From assembly GCA_017428805.1 (NCBI GenBank), contig JAFRQC010000060.1, forward strand, positions 1 to 16,621: a stretch of 16,621 bases of DNA. The letters run 5' to 3'. Source of the stretch: Prevotella sp. (lineage in GTDB: Bacteria; Bacteroidota; Bacteroidia; Bacteroidales; Bacteroidaceae). The position numbers and the translations under genes are program-made. Below the pieces are notes generated by a model. The model saw only the letters and a list, made by a program, of their open reading frames with translations. It was not told the origin of the DNA and made no database searches. This document shows, in pieces, positions 14,142 through 16,621 of this stretch; position 1 is the stretch's first letter; each line of letters opens with the position of its first letter.

Positions 14142-14961
14142 ACAATGGATGCTTGCTGCCATCCTCGCTGTCATCTGCGGTGTTTGCATAACTACTTGCT
14201 GCACCAGCAGTGACGATAATCCTGTTGTTGAGAAACAGCAGCCCACAGTACAACGCATCACTGAGCGAGGCAAGTTGTTGGTGGGAACCACGGGCGACTA
14301 TCGACCGTTGTCGTATCGCGAGGCAAACGGCGACTATTGGGGCTTCGGTATTGAGATGGCACAGAAGATAGCCGAGCGCTTAGGTGTAGATATAGAATTC
14401 GTGCAGACCTCATGGCCTACGCTGACTGCCGATGTGCAGGCAGAACCGCAGACGTTTGACCTCGCCATCGGCGGCATAACCATTACCGAAACCCGGCGCG
14501 AGAAGATGCTGATGAGCGACGGCTACTTGGTCAACGGCAAGACCATTTTGTGTCGTGCCGCCGATGCCGAGCGCTACCAGTCTCTGGCCGACATCGACAA
14601 GTCCGAGATATGCGTGATGGTGAACCCCGGCGGTCTGAATGAGAAGTTCGCCAACGAGAATCTGCCCCATGCCACCATTATCGTCTATCAGAAAAACGAG
14701 GAGATACCCAATCAGGTGGTCGAAGGCAATGCCGACGTGATGATTACCGAAATCACTGAGGCTCCATGGTATGTGCAGAATGATGCGCGTCTCGCCGCCC
14801 CACTCCTTAATGCTCCTTTCACCCATGGAGAAATCGGTGTGCTGATGCGTAAAGGGCAGGAAGATCTTCTCGCCTTTGTCAATACCATCATTTCCCAGAT
14901 GAAGGCCGACGGATCGCTGCATCTGCTCCATGAGAAATACGGACTGGTGTATGGATATTAG
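14128..14961 (+). CDS. PheC-like periplasmic lipoprotein (cyclohexadienyl dehydratase / solute-binding fold)
   Basis: The 277-residue protein has a lipoprotein signal ending at ITTC24 followed by CTSSDDNP; acidic residues just after the Cys resemble the Bacteroidetes surface-export signal. The rest is a periplasmic-binding-protein type 2 fold (about 40-275). Several stretches match Pseudomonas cyclohexadienyl dehydratase (PheC) as I recall it: TTGDYRPLSYR, TSWPTL, GYLVNGKT and VNPGGLNEKFANENL. PheC is an enzyme evolved from amino-acid-binding proteins that converts prephenate or arogenate to phenylpyruvate or phenylalanine. No ABC permease or ATPase is nearby, which favours an enzyme or a sensor over a transport component. 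AGGA six bases before the ATG could be a weak ribosome-binding site. Enzyme or ligand-binding role is not settled. Confidence 0.75.
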   Translation: MKQTKQWMLAAILAVICGVCITTCCTSSDDNPVVEKQQPTVQRITERGKLLVGTTGDYRPLSYREANGDYWGFGIEMAQKIAERLGVDIEFVQTSWPTLTADVQAEPQTFDLAIGGITITETRREKMLMSDGYLVNGKTILCRAADAERYQSLADIDKSEICVMVNPGGLNEKFANENLPHATIIVYQKNEEIPNQVVEGNADVMITEITEAPWYVQNDARLAAPLLNAPFTHGEIGVLMRKGQEDLLAFVNTIISQMKADGSLHLLHEKYGLVYGY

Positions 14962-15255
14962 ATGAGAACAATGAAATATACTTTTTACATTATTATTATC
15001 ATCGTTGTCGTTGCCGCCCTTATGCTATTGTGGGGTGGTGCTGATGGGCTGCAAGGCACCTATTTTTGGATTGCTGAATTGGAAAACTCAGCGCGGGGAA
15101 TCGACGGCATCACCGAAGCATCGCGTGTTAAGGTGATGGGTGATGCCGTGCGACACTTTGCTATTCTCAAGAAGGTATGCTATGTTCTGCTCTTCATCGC
15201 CCTGTTGCTTTTCTGCCTTGACAGAAAACGGAGGTTAGACAGACTGGAGCATTAA
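14962..15255 (+). CDS. Small two-helix membrane protein of unknown function
   Basis: The 97-residue protein starts immediately after the stop of the PheC-like gene, with no gap. It has two membrane helices (about 7-24 and 70-86), a middle section of about 45 residues that is probably periplasmic, and a basic C-terminal tail (DRKRRLDRLEH). No known family is recognised. The adjoining start suggests co-translation with the lipoprotein gene, so it could help that protein, but nothing in the sequence shows how. It seems to be the last gene of the long operon. Confidence 0.68.
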   Translation: MRTMKYTFYIIIIIVVVAALMLLWGGADGLQGTYFWIAELENSARGIDGITEASRVKVMGDAVRHFAILKKVCYVLLFIALLLFCLDRKRRLDRLEH

Positions 15256-15350
15256 AATAAAAGTGCAAATTGGATGAAACTTCCAACCAGACTGAAAATG
15301 AAAATATGCAGGAAAAATAATTTTTTCTTCATAAAAAACGCAAGAAAAAG

Positions 15351-15380
15351 TTGGATTTCGTGCTGTTTTTTGATAATTTG
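15351..15380 (+). promoter_or_regulatory. Possible Bacteroidetes promoter for the DUF6794-like gene
   Basis: TTG at 15351-15353 is followed after 20 bases by TAATTTG (15374-15380), which is one base short of the TAnnTTTG consensus. It lies 28 bases before the ATG at 15409 in AT-rich DNA and supports that start. The match is imperfect. Confidence 0.35.
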
Positions 15381-15408
15381 TTGTATCTCTGTAGCAATTA
15401 TTAAAGAC

Positions 15409-16305
15409 ATGACAAACAAAACAGCAACCTTCATTATTGTGGCACTTTTTCTGTGTGTTTCATCAGTTGCACAGGAGAAAGTTTCATATCAGCGAGACTA
15501 TCGGTACCTCGCGGAAAGAATTGAAGGTGTATATATTCCAAAGGATATAGACGAAGCCGTTGACTCTTTGGACGTAATCATCAGTTCTGAGGACAAACGC
15601 CACATTACCGATTCTTTGTCCTTGGATGATTTTCGCGCCAGATGTCATTTCGGGTTAGGAATGTGGATGAGGAACAATTGGGGGTTGTGGGGAGGATCCC
15701 GCCTTCAGCGGTATTTTCTCGACAGGAAAGTGACCCACCCTGATGATATGTCGGATCAGATTCTGAAGACATACTATAAGAAAAAGATTCAAGGACTGGA
15801 TTATTCTATTGAAGATGATATTGAACCAAATCCTGGCAATTATGAAGTGAGGAAGATAGGTCCACTGAGAAGGTTTTGGGTAAGACTGAAACAGAATATG
15901 AACAAAGATGTCCGTAAGACAAGACGCGAATTAAAGAAAGGGGGATATGCAAAGGGTAAGACGGTTTATTTTATGTATCCATACGGGTGCTCTACTGAAG
16001 AGGAAGATAAGATATCGTTAGAGTTATATGATGATAACTTCATCCCGTTGCCCAAAGGTAAGATTACAGATATTGATTACGTGTCGAAACGAATAAAAGT
16101 CAAACTCATTGACACCATCTCTCCGTATGGCATCATCGTCTTCGATGGGGACCTCCAAGGTGATGAATTTGGAAAAATCGAAAGAGATTTTGACACTTTT
16201 ATCGTCAACAGCCCAAACAGATTCTATATGAAGCCGGGAAATGAGTTATGGTTTGACTTGAAATCCGAATTTTGGGATAGTGGGAAGAAAAAAGGAAATG
16301 AATGA
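15409..16305 (+). CDS. Secreted DUF6794-like protein
   Basis: From ATG 15409 the protein has 298 residues with a signal peptide (MTNKTATFIIVALFLCVSSVAQ). Residues about 30-125 resemble the DUF6794 family: PKDIDEAVDSLD, then LDDFRARCHFGLGMWMRNNWGLWGGSRLQRYF and HPDDMSDQILKTYYKKKIQG. The C-terminal half (about 170-298) is charged and beta-rich, with no recognised motif. The function is unknown; no catalytic residues can be named. The frame is open back to ATG 15274, but that longer start would place a second basic, hydrophobic stretch before the signal peptide and would overlap the promoter-like box, so 15409 is preferred. The DNA is clearly more AT-rich and uses different codons from the upstream operon, which suggests separate acquisition. 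A hairpin terminator follows. Confidence 0.7.
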   Translation: MTNKTATFIIVALFLCVSSVAQEKVSYQRDYRYLAERIEGVYIPKDIDEAVDSLDVIISSEDKRHITDSLSLDDFRARCHFGLGMWMRNNWGLWGGSRLQRYFLDRKVTHPDDMSDQILKTYYKKKIQGLDYSIEDDIEPNPGNYEVRKIGPLRRFWVRLKQNMNKDVRKTRRELKKGGYAKGKTVYFMYPYGCSTEEEDKISLELYDDNFIPLPKGKITDIDYVSKRIKVKLIDTISPYGIIVFDGDLQGDEFGKIERDFDTFIVNSPNRFYMKPGNELWFDLKSEFWDSGKKKGNE

Positions 16306-16314
16306 TAAAAAGAA

Positions 16315-16340
16315 AAGAGAGCTACTTTCGTAACTCTCTT
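16315..16340 (+). terminator. Hairpin terminator after the DUF6794-like gene
   Basis: AAGAGAG (16315-16321) pairs with CTCTCTT (16334-16340); inside, TAC pairs with GTA after one C/A mismatch, leaving a TTTC loop. A run of A precedes and ATTCTT follows, so it could work in either direction. It starts 10 bases after the stop codon. Confidence 0.6.
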
Positions 16341-16375
16341 ATTCTTACGCGCTTCAGGATGGGCTTGAACTTGAA

Positions 16376-16415
16376 CGTTTGAAATCAATAGAAATCGTTT
16401 GAAAACATAAGAAAC
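16376..16415 (+). repeat. Two imperfect 20-base direct repeats (CGTTTGAAA...)
   Basis: The 20-base unit from 16376 is repeated from 16396 with 16 of 20 positions equal; both begin CGTTTGAAA. They lie in the gene-free region (16306-16555) before a recombinase gene and could be protein-binding sites, for example arm-type integrase sites. This is inference from position. Confidence 0.45.
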
Positions 16416-16462
16416 TTAATATCAAATAGTTATAAATTTGATTTGAAATACACTCAAGTGTT

Positions 16463-16552
16463 AAATATTCATTGAATTGCAAAAATTGGGTGCAAATTGG
16501 GTGCAACTTTCAGAAGTTTTTTGTACCTTTGCACCCAGTTTAATGAATATTT
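16463..16552 (+). repeat. Inverted repeat and tandem 11-mer upstream of the recombinase gene
   Basis: AAATATTCATT (16463-16473) is the exact reverse complement of 16542-16552. Inside it, 16484-16496 matches the reverse complement of 16528-16540 at 12 of 13 positions. The left arm also carries a perfect tandem duplication of AAATTGGGTGC (16483-16493, 16494-16504). The right arm overlaps the promoter-like box and ends 3 bases before the recombinase ATG, so it may be an operator or recombinase-binding region. Confidence 0.65.
16524..16531 (+). promoter_or_regulatory. -7 box TACCTTTG before the recombinase gene (also a GTAnnTTTGC core)
   Basis: TACCTTTG fits TAnnTTTG exactly and lies 24 bases before the ATG at 16556. 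With its flanking bases it reads GTACCTTTGC (16523-16532), which equals the GTAnnTTTGC core reported for attachment sites of CTnDOT-type elements. No clear -33 box is seen at normal distance. Promoter is the simpler reading. Confidence 0.5.
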
Positions 16553-16555
16553 GTT

Positions 16556-16621
16556 ATGGCACAGTTTTTTCTAAGATCAAAACGTGAGGAGGGCGAGGCG
16601 CCTCTCTACACCAAGATAAGA
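16556..16621 (+). CDS. Probable tyrosine recombinase/integrase, first 22 codons
   Basis: The gene runs off the right edge; 22 residues are visible, starting MAQFFLRSKREEGEAPLYTK. The pattern of a short beta strand, basic residues, then GEAPLYxKI is typical of the N-terminal arm-type DNA-binding domain of Bacteroidetes tyrosine recombinases (phage-integrase family). The catalytic domain is outside the window, so class cannot be checked. The repeat-rich upstream region and promoter-like box fit a recombinase of a mobile element or an invertible-DNA system. Confidence 0.65.
   Translation, partial: MAQFFLRSKREEGEAPLYTKIR

Noticed and set aside
15274..15408. Longer start for the DUF6794-like protein
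   Set aside because: It would put a basic, hydrophobic stretch before a good signal peptide, and the DNA here holds a possible promoter.
16595..16604. Perfect 10-base palindrome GAGGCGCCTC
   Set aside because: It lies inside recombinase codons (GEAPL) and is short and GC-rich, so chance is enough to explain it.

Overview
The window looks like a chromosomal segment of a Bacteroidales bacterium, most probably Prevotella or a close relative. The reasons are promoter-like TAnnTTTG boxes, almost no Shine-Dalgarno sequences, a TonB-dependent receptor, an intramembrane two-component 'propeller' receptor (Reg_prop/Y_Y_Y type), TIGR02172-type APH kinases, and the short pyrimidine-rich and TTAAG-type repeats common in this group. 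All genes are on the + strand. No rRNA, tRNA or CRISPR array was seen, and no gene-free stretch exceeds 300 bases.

Region 1 (1-2859) is tightly packed: the 3' end of an APH-fold small-molecule kinase, a secreted CX5R tyrosine-phosphatase-like protein, a second complete APH-fold kinase paralogous to the first, and an HD-domain hydrolase resembling stand-alone (p)ppGpp hydrolases (MESH1/SAH type).

Region 2 (about 2950-15255) is the most interesting part. After a promoter-like box it runs almost without gaps through a REC-PP2C (RsbU-like) phosphatase; a membrane-anchored coiled-coil/beta-propeller protein; a periplasmic-propeller receptor whose kinase domain has lost its phospho-accepting histidine; a soluble histidine kinase without a sensor domain that still has that histidine; a TonB-dependent receptor with an N-terminal TPR-like domain; an RsbW-like kinase; an RsbV-like STAS protein; a RelA/SpoT-type small alarmone synthetase with a C-terminal extension; a broken BASS-family transporter; a lipoprotein resembling cyclohexadienyl dehydratase (PheC) and amino-acid-binding proteins; and a small two-helix membrane protein. 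Several junctions are 4-base ATGA overlaps. This suggests one signalling operon: outer-membrane receptor and periplasmic propeller sense a signal, the degenerate/intact kinase pair passes it to the REC domain, the PP2C phosphatase switches RsbV/RsbW, and the output may be the alarmone synthetase. No sigma factor is present. The circuit is inference; the domains are seen.

Region 3 (15256-16621) is visibly more AT-rich. It holds a secreted DUF6794-like protein with its own possible promoter, a hairpin terminator, and a 250-base control region full of direct and inverted repeats. That region leads into the first 22 codons of a probable tyrosine recombinase, which suggests the edge of a mobile element.
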